In this document: in pieces, positions 1 to 13,423 of the stretch
Layout of the letters: every line of letters begins with the position of its first letter
How positions within the stretch are numbered: the stretch's first letter is position 1
Source: Adineta vaga
Taxonomy: Eukaryota; Rotifera
Direction: 5' to 3'
NCBI GenBank assembly: GCA_021613535.1
Contig: CP075493.1
Coordinates: 10,788,001-10,852,000, forward strand
Length of the DNA stretch: 64,000 nucleotides
The notes under the pieces: model-generated
Told to the model about the DNA's origin: nothing
Database searches by the model: none
The model's input: the letters and a program-made list of their open reading frames with translations, nothing else
Position numbers and translations under genes: made by a program

Positions 1-667
1 TCCATTCAGGTAATAACCATAGTTCAGGAAAGAGAGAATTAACACCTTCCCACGGCATAACTCCTAGAACACATAACCAAAATTTTGCCCAACTTGGTGC
101 ATATATTGCACCACCTTCGGATTGAATAAATTGATAAGCTTTTTGTAATCGTTCATTTGAAAAAGGAATATCTAGTAATCGTAAGGAAATATAATTCAAA
201 ACCGTTCCAAACATAGTTGATTTATTTTCAATATGTGTTCCCCAACCACCATTTGGTAATTGATGATTGAATAAATATCGAATTAATTGATATTTTTGTT
301 CGTCAGAAAATTGAAAGTTAGTTATATAAGATGTAATAACTGCACCAGGTAATAGAAACATAGGACCACCATAATCACCAGGCCAATGACCATCTTCAAC
401 TTGTAATGATGAATAATAATTAATTGCATTCAACATACTTTTAACTATCGACGAAGAAAGTTCGTCTTTCAACGATGGAATTCGCATTTTTTCATATTGA
501 TCTTCATTAACATTGACTGGTTTATAATTTTCTTGAAAAGCATTGTCTCGAAAGATTTTATCGGCTGAATTCGCATTTTCTTCATTGAAATTGACTAAAT
601 TCGAAGATTCATTTTTAAAATATTTCCAAATTTGTTGTCCACGATCACAAATTAATCGCCAAGCCAT
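1..667 (-). CDS. LSS: lanosterol synthase (oxidosqualene cyclase), N-terminal part
   Basis: The complement strand reads without interruption from an ATG at 667 to the window edge, about 222 residues. The start MAWRLICDRG is followed by DGHWPGDYGGPMFLLPG, KSTMFGTVLNYISLR and SWAKFWLCVLGVMPWEG, which line up closely with the N-terminal half of animal lanosterol synthase, including a QW-type repeat. The family cyclises 2,3-oxidosqualene to lanosterol on the ER membrane, the first ring-forming step of sterol synthesis. The catalytic DCTAE-type motif lies further downstream, outside the window. No intron is seen in this part. The family call is firm; whether the gene is intact cannot be judged from here. 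Confidence 0.9.
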   Translation of the reverse strand, partial: MAWRLICDRGQQIWKYFKNESSNLVNFNEENANSADKIFRDNAFQENYKPVNVNEDQYEKMRIPSLKDELSSSIVKSMLNAINYYSSLQVEDGHWPGDYGGPMFLLPGAVITSYITNFQFSDEQKYQLIRYLFNHQLPNGGWGTHIENKSTMFGTVLNYISLRLLDIPFSNERLQKAYQFIQSEGGAIYAPSWAKFWLCVLGVMPWEGVNSLFPELWLLPEW

Positions 668-1016
668 AATCACCAATACAAAATGTATTATAAACTTTAA
701 CGAACGAAAAAGGATAACGAAGTAAAAAAAAGAAATTCGTTCTCTTCTTTTTCAGATGATATATAACCTCTATGATGTAAGATAAGAACAGCAATATTGT
801 ATTTTGTTTTATTTACACCTATAAGATTAGTTTATTTCTTGGTTAGAATGATGCAGATGTGATCACGCCATTGTCAGTCGATTGGCAGAATAGAATGCAA
901 ATATATTTTATACATCTAGTAAGTATTCTACTTATAGTTTTTAAAGGAAAACAATATAAATTAAAATTTAATGGATATTGTAATATATGTATTTTTTTTC
1001 AATGAGAGGAAATAGT
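668..1016. other. intergenic, no gene seen
   Basis: AT-rich spacer between the start of lanosterol synthase and the end of the first nuclear receptor gene. It must hold the lanosterol synthase promoter and the receptor 3' UTR. I see no clear motif. Confidence 0.5.
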
Positions 1017-2614
1017 CTATGTAATATTTAGAACTGTTTGCATGAGTGGTGCAATTTTATCGACAATATTCGATGTAATGAATTGTGTACGAAAAAAGGT
1101 TCGAACTCTATGTGACAGTTTTTGAATACGAAAGATAACAGCTAATACTTGAATAAAGTATTTATAAGCTTCATGTTCACCTTTTTTATTAACTATATAA
1201 TTCCAAAGGATTCTTGTGTAATGACTTTGAGCTCGACTCACAGCTATTGGATCGTTTAATGATCGTTGATTTTCGTCCATTGATAATCGATCAGTAAATA
1301 GAAGAATCGTCATGAGAATGGATAATACTGCTGGATCTTGTTCAGTTAATGCAACAAGTATCAATTTCATTTCAATAAAACCATCTAGAATATTACTTGA
1401 ATCACCGCATAATTTATAAAATTGACGATGTTTTTCTTCTTCTGCGGATGTACAATGATCAGCTGCTGTTTTATGAAGATAACATTTAAATATTGGAAAA
1501 ACAGATAAAAGATTATGTTTGATCAATAAAAGACGATCATCACTATAATCGAGATTTTCAAATTCATCGATATGACGAAAGAAAGTGATGAATGATAAAG
1601 CAATCTGATTGGTATTCTGTGACCATGAAACAAGAGCCGAAGTTTGATCAGATGTATCGAAAACAAATTGACATGGATGTAGATTTTGAAACATTGATAA
1701 GAATGATGATCGAACACTTTCAATAGTAAGCCAATCTTCAATCGATAATGTTCCAAATAGAAGATTTTCCATTCCAATTGAATCTTCATTTTTGGTTTGA
1801 TCGATATCTAATAATAACTAGACAAAGAGAACATTTCTCTATAAAACTGATTCTACAAACTTACACGATCAAAATCATCAATTGGTTCTATATTCGATAC
1901 GATTGATGATGTGAAAGATTGTTGTGCTGTCGCACTTCGATTTTCTTCAAGACGTTTTTTACGTCGTTGTTTTTCTTCTTCACTCAAAATGAAATCTTTT
2001 CTCATTCCCACTGAAAAACAACGATCTAATCGACATCGAGGACATTTTCGATGTACATCATGAGCAACTGAACATTGACCTTGATTTGTAAAACAACGTA
2101 GTTTTTCCTTTTAAGAAAAAAACAAACAAAAGAAACCATTTCGAATGACAAAGTTATCAAAGAGAGATGAAATTTACTCGAGATTGATGAGCATTTCGAC
2201 GAAAAAATGCTTTACACGATGCACAAGACAGAGCATCATAATTAAATCCAACAGCACGATCTCCACAAATAGCACAAACTAAATCAGCTGATTTCTTTGC
2301 ATACTTCATTTGTTTTGATCGAGTTTGATGGGGAGAATCAAGTGCTCTTTTATATACTTGATCACTTCTTGGATTCTAGAAAACAAAAAAGATATTTAAA
2401 TTATGAAATCTTTGTCAAGACAAATACGAACATGTGCAGAAATATCAGCAAGAAAAGCTAAATCGATTATATCATTTTCATCTTGATTCGTTGATGAAAC
2501 TTCATTTGGATGATCCAATTCCACGATACGTGTATTTGATTTTTTAGTTAATGCTATTTGACGAATTAAATCTTCATCAGACGTAATAATAATCATTTTG
2601 GTTTTTGTAGCCAT
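1017..2614 (-). CDS. nuclear receptor A (C4 zinc-finger transcription factor)
   Basis: Four exons read in phase: 2614-2432, 2375-2178, 2107-1865 and 1817-1017, giving about 474 residues. The first DNA-binding finger (CAICGDRAVGFNYDALSC then CKAFFRRNA) ends exon 2. The second (CFTNQGQC ... CPRCRLDRCFSVGM) starts exon 3, followed by a basic hinge. Exon 4 is a ligand-binding domain with the usual WSQ...F/L...LLIKHNLL helix 3-5 region. It is a DNA-binding regulator by family. The P-box reads CASCKAF where most receptors have CEGCKGF, so the response element may differ. The neighbour at 3122-4723 is a tandem paralogue with the same exon structure and even the same donor context after exon 1. The ligand is unknown. 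Confidence 0.88.
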
Positions 2615-3121
2615 ATCGTTCTTTTTTGTATATGAATGACAAATTCTATATTCAGTTGTGTAACATGTTTCTTTTCTAGAAATAATTATATAAGTCGTTT
2701 GAATATTTTTTAGATGGTAAAAATAACTACGATAGGCAGAAAAGCAAGAAAAACATCAAAACACTGTTTCATTCGAGAGAAGGAGACGGAGAAAAAAAAG
2801 AAAAGGAAAGAAAAACTTTTATACGTTGTGTTTTTCTTCTTTCCTCCCTATTCTTCTGACACCTGAGTCATTTCAAATGTGTCATCTTTGCGGACATGAA
2901 TGATGCAAGCATATTCTATTTTTAAAGATTTTCTTATTAAATAAATAAACTCACGATATTCTGTAAAGAACATGACCTCGACGAAAATACCTATATAAAA
3001 ATCGACAGTCAACTCATGCGCATATATATATACATTAAGAAATGAAAGAGAAAAGATGTTTTTTTTGTTTCTAACTTTTAATTGAATATTCATTTTTCAG
3101 GAACAAAATGAATTATTAAAC
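2615..3121. other. spacer between tandem nuclear receptors
   Basis: AT-rich spacer with purine-rich runs near 2770-2820. It carries the 5' region of receptor A and the 3' UTR of receptor B. An 81-codon reading frame here has no recognisable family and I do not treat it as a gene. Confidence 0.4.
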
Positions 3122-4723
3122 TTATGAAATATGTAATACAGTTTGCATCAATGGTGCCATTCTATCAACAACATCGGGTCCCATATATTGTACACGAAGA
3201 AATTCTCGATAGATTTTACCAGTTGATTGAATTTGAATAATAACATTCATTAAACGAGTAAAATATTTGTATGTTTGTCCTTCTCCACATTTATGAACTA
3301 AATAATTCCAAAGAACATTTGTATAATGTGCTTGAGCAGTATGTACAGCTAATGAATCTTGTAATTGTGGTTGATTTTCATTCATGGAGAAGCCTTGAGA
3401 AAAGAGCAAGATGATCAACAGAAGAGAGATTATTATTGGATCTTGTGATGTTATTTCTACTAATGAGGTAACTGATTTGACAAATGTATCTCGAACACCA
3501 TATGAGTCACCACATAAACTAAAGAATAGACGATTTTTTTGAGCGAAGACATTATCTTCACTTGAACAACAATCATTAATTGGTTGATAAGCAAAGCATT
3601 TTGATAGGGTGAAGAGTGAGATGAGATTGTATTTAATTAATAGAAATCGATCATCACTGTGTAAAGTTTGAAATTCTTCAATTTTACGAAAAAAATTTAT
3701 AAAATGAAGAGCAACTTGATAAGCAAATTGTGACCAAGACAGAAGTGCCGACGTACGATCTGTTACATCAACACAAAAACATTGAAAATTATCGCGTGGA
3801 AATGTTGATAATAATGATGAACGAATATGTTCAATAGTTTGCCAATCTTTAGTTGATAATGGATCAAATAAAATATTTTCAATTTCATTTGCCGTAAATG
3901 TTTCATTAAGAAGAAAATCGTCACTATCGTTGATCATATTCATCAATAGCTAAACGATAACAAAGTTATCTTTGAAAATTTGTAGAGAAAATAAAAAGTT
4001 ACTTGATCGATATCATCGAGTGGTTCACTTGTGGATATGGCTGTTGATGTTGAAGATGAACGTTTCGATGTTAAACTTCGATTTTCTTCAATTAATTCTC
4101 TTCTTCGTTGTTTTTCTTCTTCCGTAAGAATAAAATCTTTTCTCATTCCAACTGCAAAACAACGATCCAATCGACATCGAGAACATTTTCGACGCGTTTC
4201 ATGAGCAACTGAACATTGACTTTGATTTGTAAAACATTTCAATTTTTCCTAGAAAAATACTCAGAAATATGATGATATCATAGAGACAAGAAACTTACTC
4301 GAGATTGATGAGCATTTCGATGAAAAAATGCTTTACATGGTGCACACGAAGGTACATCATAGTTATATCCAATAGCACGATCACCACAAACAGCACAAAC
4401 AAGTTCGACGGATTTTTTTGATAATTTCATTTGTTTTGATTGATTTTCATGAGGAGATTCGAGTGTTCGTTTATATATTTGATTATTATTTGTGAAATTC
4501 TAAAGAAATAAAATACTTCGATTTATGTACAACTCTATTGAAATGAAATACAAACACATGTAGATAAATCGGTAAGTAATGTATGTTTATCCTTGATGAT
4601 TGAAGATGGTTGAATATTATCGTCCAAATCAATAATCTGTGTATTTGCAGTTTGATTTGAAGATAATCTTTGAATAAAAGTTTCATCGCATGTAATAATG
4701 ATCATTTTCGTTGCGCCAACCAT
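3122..4723 (-). CDS. nuclear receptor B, tandem paralogue of receptor A
   Basis: Four exons in phase: 4723-4556, 4499-4299, 4248-4003 and 3949-3122, about 480 residues. The N-terminus (MVGATKMIIITCDE) parallels that of receptor A (MATKTKMIIITSDE). Finger 1 is CAVCGDRAIGYNYDVPSC then CKAFFHRNA; finger 2 is CFTNQSQC ... CSRCRLDRCFAVGM. The ligand-binding domain includes WSQFAYQVALHFINFF and ends LMQTVLHIS, compared with LMQTVLNIT in receptor A. The shared exon layout indicates tandem duplication. The P-box region CAPCKAFFHR differs both from the canonical form and from receptor A, suggesting divergent DNA recognition. Target genes and ligand are unknown. Confidence 0.88.
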
Positions 4724-6230
4724 TCTAGTTTCTTATTCACCAGACCACGCACTTGTCAAGTTTTGTAAAAGAGAAAAAATATCGCGTCAGGATAAAAATC
4801 TTGTGGGTCTACAAATAGAACAGGATAATTGTTATTTTGCATTGTATTTTAACGATAAAAACTATGAAGAAAAGAAGAAAAAACAACTAAGCACTTATGT
4901 TCTACTATTCATTTGCCAACTCGACGTCTTACTCATATTCATATGTCATTGCTGATGCAACCACAATTAAATCTTGTTTTTCATCTCACACAATATTCTT
5001 TGAGAACTACATTGAAGTTTGAGTCACTACGTATCAACAAATAGAGATATAAATCGAATTAATTAGATTCTTAATTCATGAAACGACCATAGGTGACAGT
5101 TCGAAATAGATTCATCAATCAAAATTACATCTTATTTAACCCGAGTACAAATTAAAACTGAAGATATAATTAGGTACCATATTCATTCTCAGAGAAAAAA
5201 TATATATAAACAATAGAACGATGAAATGATCTGTCAGTGCAGCATTCGAGACAATCAAAATTTGATTCGAATTTATGATAAGTAATAAGTTGAAACCTTG
5301 AACCGTATAGCACATCCATACTTTACCAGTCAAACGTACTTCATACATCATATGATTTATTATAGGTGAGACATCCTTTCAATAGAATTTTAAATAGAGG
5401 GCAATAGATGCTTTTATATGAGTATAATTTCAAGTCAATTGTTAAATCTATACAATATGAATTGTCACAAGAATGAACGTTCATTCCATGAAAATAAGTA
5501 AATAACATTTCCAACTAGCATGTCCTATGATATAAAATATATATATAAAATAGATTTTTCTTTAATTTATTTACATTAGGGATGATGTATTTCATGTATA
5601 TTATAGCAAGCTTACGTGTTTTCATGTCTTGAAAATATTTGGATCTTGAATAAATATGAACATGTCGAATATTCTAACGTTACTTATTTGACCGTATGTT
5701 GTTTTACACCTTTATTAAAGGGTGCTTTTGGTAAACATTTGTTGTTTAAAGTAGAATGAGTTTCATTTTCTTGTCGACATAGAATATTGAATACAGAATT
5801 TAATTTGATAAAAATTGCTGTTTTTGTCATATTCAATTTCTATGTTATTAAATATAATGAGAAGAAAAATTTATTATCCTGTAATGTATTTTGTCTGTTA
5901 CAATAACGATTCGCTTGTCAAATACATCCATTCAGAGGCTTTAAGTTGAACGAGAAGAATTTATTCTTTTGTATATATGATAGTTTCGTTGTAAAGTAGA
6001 AAAAAAATATGAAAGTCTTCAATTGGTTAAGTGAAATCCTCTTTTCGTTTTTTTTTGTATAGAGGTCACTTTTAATACACAGGTTGGTCTCTTATCTTTA
6101 TATATTTTGAAAAGTATGACATCATTATTGTTCAACGATAATTTTTTTGCACAAGGACAATGACATTGCAAAAAAAGAAGATTGTTCTTATATGTAAGAA
6201 ATTTAGTCTTTATTTTTAGAAAAACGAATA
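4724..6230. other. long AT-rich intergenic region
   Basis: About 1.5 kb between the divergent starts of receptor B and the thioredoxin glutathione reductase gene. It should hold both promoters. The segment just before the ATG at 6231 contains TATTTTTAG at about 6211-6219, which could be a splice acceptor of a 5' UTR intron. I see no coding region with family similarity. Confidence 0.4.
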
Positions 6231-8819
<2,589 letters not shown>

Positions 8820-8823
8820 AGTT

Positions 8824-8846
8824 GCCCTGGCTATATAGACCAGGGC
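8824..8846 (+). promoter_or_regulatory. stem-loop directly downstream of the Sec UGA
   Basis: A perfect 7-bp GC-rich stem (GCCCTGG at 8824-8830, CCAGGGC at 8840-8846) closes a 9-base loop and is followed by a run of T. It starts 10 bases after the UGA. Its position resembles the selenocysteine redefinition elements described downstream of some UGA codons. Such a strong stem stands out in this AT-rich genome. The role is inferred. Confidence 0.5.
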
Positions 8847-8876
8847 TTTTTTACTCAATTGAAATAATCAACATCG

Positions 8877-8963
8877 AATGATATTGTTTTTTAATGATAA
8901 ATTCGTCTGCCAAAGCTCGTACTAAAATGTCGAGAAGCTTCGAATTTTGATTATCATATCATT
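8877..8963 (+). promoter_or_regulatory. SECIS-like element in the TGR 3' UTR
   Basis: AATGATAT at 8877-8884 pairs perfectly with ATATCATT at 8956-8963 as a basal stem. Inside are the quartet halves ATGAT (8894-8898) and TGAT (8948-8951), a second helix AAATTCG (8899-8905) against CGAATTT (8941-8947), and an unpaired AAA at 8912-8914 in the apical part. This order of basal helix, UGA/GA quartet, helix of about 12 bp and apical AA is the eukaryotic SECIS plan. It lies about 80 bases after the UGA, a workable distance. No folding program was run. Confidence 0.75.
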
Positions 8964-9554
8964 TATGCTATTATATCATTGAGATTTATACATGCTATAT
9001 TTTTCTAAACCATTCCTTGTTATTACTCTGACTAACAAATTTTCATTGTTTCCTTTTTCTATTAATCTATGCACACAATAAACTACTAGACCTTCCTTTA
9101 ATTTCATATCTTGATGCCATCTTTGTTTTTAGCGAAAGAAACATCGATTTTTTGATAATAAATCGACTTAATTGAATATGAGTACTTTTACACTAGAGAT
9201 ATGACGGTAATGTATTCTTCTCGTCAGATTGATCCAGGCTTTATTTAAAAATTCCAAATGAAGAGTCTTTGATAATTATCCAATTTCCACGTCATATAAG
9301 TCAAGTCTTACATTTGATTACGACATGCTAATACGTCGTTGTAATTATTCGTTTACATATACCTGACATCGATATTTATGTATGACGAAACAATAACTCG
9401 TTTACTATTATGAAAGTGAATAGAATATTCTTGACGCTATTATGATGTATTCATAATTTGCTCTTTAGGTATAGATACGAATAGGGAAAAGAGAAAGAAA
9501 AATGACGTATTTTAATTCTATATAATACGACACTATTTCTTATTTTCGAACTAA
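8964..9554. other. intergenic, no gene seen
   Basis: AT-rich spacer holding the 3' end of the reductase transcript and the promoter of the ART-TPR gene. AATAAACT at about 9076 may be a polyadenylation signal. Confidence 0.4.
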
Positions 9555-11588
9555 ATGGGAAATAACAATATTAAATTCTTCAATTCCAAAAGAAATAAAT
9601 CGGTATCCAATTCAACAATTCCATTAGAAGATTTGAATATCGTTTTATTAAATGCTTTCAATCGTGATGATTTCGATCGCATTTCAAAACTTCTATCTAA
9701 TCTTCATCAAATCTTGCCATCGATTCGAACATTCAATGATTCAAATCAATGTGAAACATTTCTCAAAACTGAAGTTCACGATAATCAATTCATATTCTTA
9801 ATTGTATCTGATACATTACGTGAAGAATTTATTCCACGTATTTATGATCTAATTTCTATCGATTCTATTTATATCTTGTCTCACGAATCGATTGAAGATC
9901 TGAAAGCCAAAGAAAAGATCTTTTCAGATGTATCTTCTCTTTGTCATCAATTGAAACAAGATATTCGTCATTGTCAAAATGATTTAATTCCAATTCATTT
10001 ATTCAATAAAACAATATCTCCTAATCAATTGAATCAACTTGAACCGAATTTTATGTATTCACGTTTATTAAAAGAAACATTAATTAATATTCAATACGAT
10101 GAAAATGCAAAGCAAGATTTCATCAAATATTGTCGATCACAATTGATCTTTTTACATAATGATGAAATAATGATTTTGAATGAATTCGAACGAGATTATG
10201 AAAAACATTCGCCAATATGGTGGTATACAAGAGAATGTTTTGTCTATGAAATGCTTAATAAAGCACTTCGAACAAATGATATTGATATTTTAATTAAAAT
10301 GGCATTTTTTATTCGTGATCTTCATCGTGAAATTGAACGTTTATATATTTCTCAAGATCATCATTCCATGATTGTGTATCGTGGTCAAGGTATGTCAAGT
10401 GGTCAGTTTGAAAAATTATGTAATTGTCAAGGTGGTTTAATTTCTTTTCCAAATTTTCTTTCGACAAGTTTGAATAAACAAATCTCATTGGATTTTGCTC
10501 GGCGTGCTCTAGAAAAGCCAGGTCTTCGTGGAATTATCTTTCGAATGAAAATTGATCGGAAATATTCGAATTTGTCAAATCCATATGCATCAATTCGTAA
10601 AAACAGTTATTTCAAAAGTCATGAAAAAGAAATTCTCTTTTCTACACATACAGTTTTTCGTCTCGAAAATATTCATGCAATGAAAGATGAACATAATATT
10701 TGGCAAATTGATTTAAAATTAACGACAAATCAAGATGATGTACAACTTGAACAATTAACAAACTATGTTCGTGATGATATTCAATCGACTTCAAATCCTT
10801 GGGAAAATCTCGCAAAATTATTATTAACAATGGATGAATATGATAAAGCGCAACACATTTATGAAAATATTCTAGAAAAAACATCGGAGAATGATTATGA
10901 ACAAATAGCTTTTCTTTATCATCAAATCGGTTGTATTTATAGTGAAAAGAAAGATTTTGAACAAGCATTGAATTATTTTGAAGAATCCCTTTTTATTAAA
11001 GGAAACTATTCACCAGCGAAATATGATGATCCACAATTGGCCGATACATATTCAAATATTGGTTCCATCTATCATGAACAAGGAAAACTTGATGATGCTT
11101 TACAATATTTTCAATTTGCACTTGAAACACATACAAATGATCAAAGTATTTTAGCATCAATTTATAATAATATTGGAATGGTTCTTAAACGGCAAGGACA
11201 ATTTCGAGATGCCATCGAACATTTCGAAAAAAGTCTAGAAATTGATTTACATCGTCTTCCACCGACACATCCTGATTTAGCAATAACATATTCGAATATT
11301 GGACGAGTTTATTTGACATTAAAAGATTATTTTCATGCAGTAAAATATTTCCAAAAAACTGTAGATATCCGTCGACTTTCATTACCACAAAATCATCCAT
11401 CCTTATTAATTGCAATAACTAATTATGAAAATACATTAGCATTAATGTCAATCAATGGTTTACAAGCAATTTCATCAGCACCGATGCAATCCCAAATACG
11501 AGCGACAAAAGTGAAATTATCCAAGCATTCATGTCGATTGCGAAGAAGAATTTCAAGTTACATTCAAATTATTAAAGAGAAACATTGA
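9555..11588 (+). CDS. NAD:arginine ADP-ribosyltransferase fused to TPR repeats
   Basis: A single exon of 677 residues. The middle carries the R-S-E signature of arginine-specific ADP-ribosyltransferases: VYRGQGMSSGQ (Arg near residue 276), FLSTSLNKQISLDFA (Ser-Thr-Ser near 305) and EKEILFS (the E-x-E pair near 357-359). Residues of about 415-620 form five or so tetratricopeptide repeats, such as AFLYHQIGCIYSEKKDFEQAL and TYSNIGRVYLTLKDYFHAVKYF. The family moves ADP-ribose from NAD to arginine, and the TPR part should bind protein partners. MGNNN at the start could be N-myristoylated because Gly follows the initiator Met. There is no signal peptide, so a cytosolic or membrane-anchored location is likely. 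This fusion is common in bdelloid rotifers. Substrates are unknown. Confidence 0.88.
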   Translation: MGNNNIKFFNSKRNKSVSNSTIPLEDLNIVLLNAFNRDDFDRISKLLSNLHQILPSIRTFNDSNQCETFLKTEVHDNQFIFLIVSDTLREEFIPRIYDLISIDSIYILSHESIEDLKAKEKIFSDVSSLCHQLKQDIRHCQNDLIPIHLFNKTISPNQLNQLEPNFMYSRLLKETLINIQYDENAKQDFIKYCRSQLIFLHNDEIMILNEFERDYEKHSPIWWYTRECFVYEMLNKALRTNDIDILIKMAFFIRDLHREIERLYISQDHHSMIVYRGQGMSSGQFEKLCNCQGGLISFPNFLSTSLNKQISLDFARRALEKPGLRGIIFRMKIDRKYSNLSNPYASIRKNSYFKSHEKEILFSTHTVFRLENIHAMKDEHNIWQIDLKLTTNQDDVQLEQLTNYVRDDIQSTSNPWENLAKLLLTMDEYDKAQHIYENILEKTSENDYEQIAFLYHQIGCIYSEKKDFEQALNYFEESLFIKGNYSPAKYDDPQLADTYSNIGSIYHEQGKLDDALQYFQFALETHTNDQSILASIYNNIGMVLKRQGQFRDAIEHFEKSLEIDLHRLPPTHPDLAITYSNIGRVYLTLKDYFHAVKYFQKTVDIRRLSLPQNHPSLLIAITNYENTLALMSINGLQAISSAPMQSQIRATKVKLSKHSCRLRRRISSYIQIIKEKH

Positions 11589-11923
11589 CTTTTTTTCTTC
11601 CGTTGTTTTGTAGAATATGTTAATTAAAATAATTAAATCGAATTTCGTCTACAGAAGATATTCTTTTTCATCTATTTTATCTCTCATTTCGATGAGAAAT
11701 TGTACTTTTTATCGTATCAGGTGAATGGATACAGTGCGTTTCTTAAATAGATTTTAAGTATTTAATGGAAAGAAAAAGTACCATTATTTGGAGTGAATTC
11801 TACTTGAAATTAAATGTTTTAGTCATTTAATTTGGCATTTGTCGATATATATCAGTGCATTCTGATTGCCTACATCTTATGAGTAGATTTTTAAATATTG
11901 AACATCAACTTTCATTTCCTATT

Positions 11924-13417
11924 ATGATGCTACGAACTATTAGTTTATCGTTTCATCTGTTAATCATAGTTGAAAGTTCACAACGTATTGGTTGCATTGA
12001 TAATGCAGCATATAGTTTATTGAATTGGACCACCAATATCATATTGTCTAATATGACCTGTGATGAATGTATATGTTATGCATTTCCATCCGATTATCAG
12101 AGCTTTAATTGTTATACAAATAATAAAACATGTGTATTCTCTACAATTGATTTTTTATCATCATCCATGTTACAAATCAATATTAATTCGAAATTTTTCT
12201 TTAGAAAATTAGAGTTATTACCAATAACAAATGAAGGTAAACTACTCATTCAAATCGTACTCATTGTAATCTTTTTTTAACTTTTGATGTTAAAAAACAA
12301 AAAGATAAAATTCTTCATTTTTTTCTCTCTTATTTTTAGTTACATCAAGTATTGCAACATCTGCGTCACCAAGTAACTAATTGAAAACAAATTCATCTTT
12401 TCCTTTGTTTTGTTAAAGACTAATTGCTTTTGAGTGGGATTTTCTTTTTTTTCTTCTGGAATCTTTCGTTTTTATTGATAAATAATGGGAAAAAATTTGC
12501 CATTTTTCTTTTTAGTTTATATACCGATCTGGAATACAACAGCCGTTGTTGTTGCTAGTGTTGGTTCTGCCTTAAATCAAATCAATCATCCCTATGGTCT
12601 CTTCATTCCTGCGAATAGTGATATTTTATACATAGCTGATTCTGATAATCAACGAGTTTTAAAATGGCTTCCGAACGCTACAAGTGGACTCATCGTTGCC
12701 GGTGGTCAAGGAAAAGGATGGAATATCACACAATTAAATAATCCAAGAGAAGTCTGTATCGATCGAGATGAAAATATCTATGTTGCTGATTCTGGTAATT
12801 ATCGCATTCAACGCTTTTATAGTGGATCTTTGATTGGTGATTCAATTGCTGGTAATGGTTCCTATGGTGCAATCAATAATTCATTTGGAAATATATTAGG
12901 TCTTGGTGTTGATCTTTCATACAATGTTTATGTTTCCGATTATGATCGAGCACGTATTACAAAATGGACGCCAAATGCCACATCTGGAATACGAGTAGCT
13001 GGCAATGGTTCTCAAGGAAATACGCCATATCAATTGAATATTCCAACTGCATTTTATACTGATCCAATCATAGGTACACTCTATATTCCTAATCAAAGTG
13101 GACATTGTGTTACAAAATGGTTGTCAGGAAGTACATTTGGAGTAACTGTTGCAGGTGTATGCGGTCAATCGGGAACGAATGAAACTTTATTGACTAGTCC
13201 CAAATGTGTTACATTCGATAAATATGGATATATGTATGTTATCGATGGAGTTAATAGTGGTCGATTAATAATGTTTCTTTCAAATTCATTGATTGGAATG
13301 CCAATTATAACGAGTGGTTTAAATAATCCCATTAGTTTAGCTATAGATACTCAATTAACTATATACATATCTGATTGGAATAATAATCGTATTGTTAAAT
13401 ATATATTATTGAAATAA
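11924..13417 (+). CDS. secreted NHL-repeat beta-propeller protein
   Basis: Three exons join in phase: 11924-12236 (donor GTAAAC), 12340-12372 and 12516-13417. The likely start is the Met at 11924, which gives the signal peptide MMLRTISLSFHLLIIVES. An in-frame ATG at 11855 also exists. Exon 1 is Cys-rich (CDECICYAF, CYTNNKTC) with N-glycosylation sites. The 11-residue second exon links to the propeller at PIYIPIWNTT. Exon 3 has about six NHL blades, for example NHPYGLFIPANSDILYIADS and DNQRVLKWLPN, then NNPREVCIDRDENIYVADS. NHL propellers are ligand-binding scaffolds, and secreted ones are numerous in bdelloids. The role is unknown. The next gene starts 6 bp after the stop. Confidence 0.8.
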
Positions 13418-13423
13418 ATAAAC

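Noticed and set aside
4698-4955. 85-codon frame (+) starting opposite the first exon of receptor B.
   Set aside because: Lysine-rich chance frame overlapping the start of a well-supported gene on the other strand.
8840-8852. GC-rich stem plus T run as a bacterial-style terminator and hence contamination.
   Set aside because: The gene around it has eukaryotic introns and a SECIS-like element, so the window is not bacterial here.
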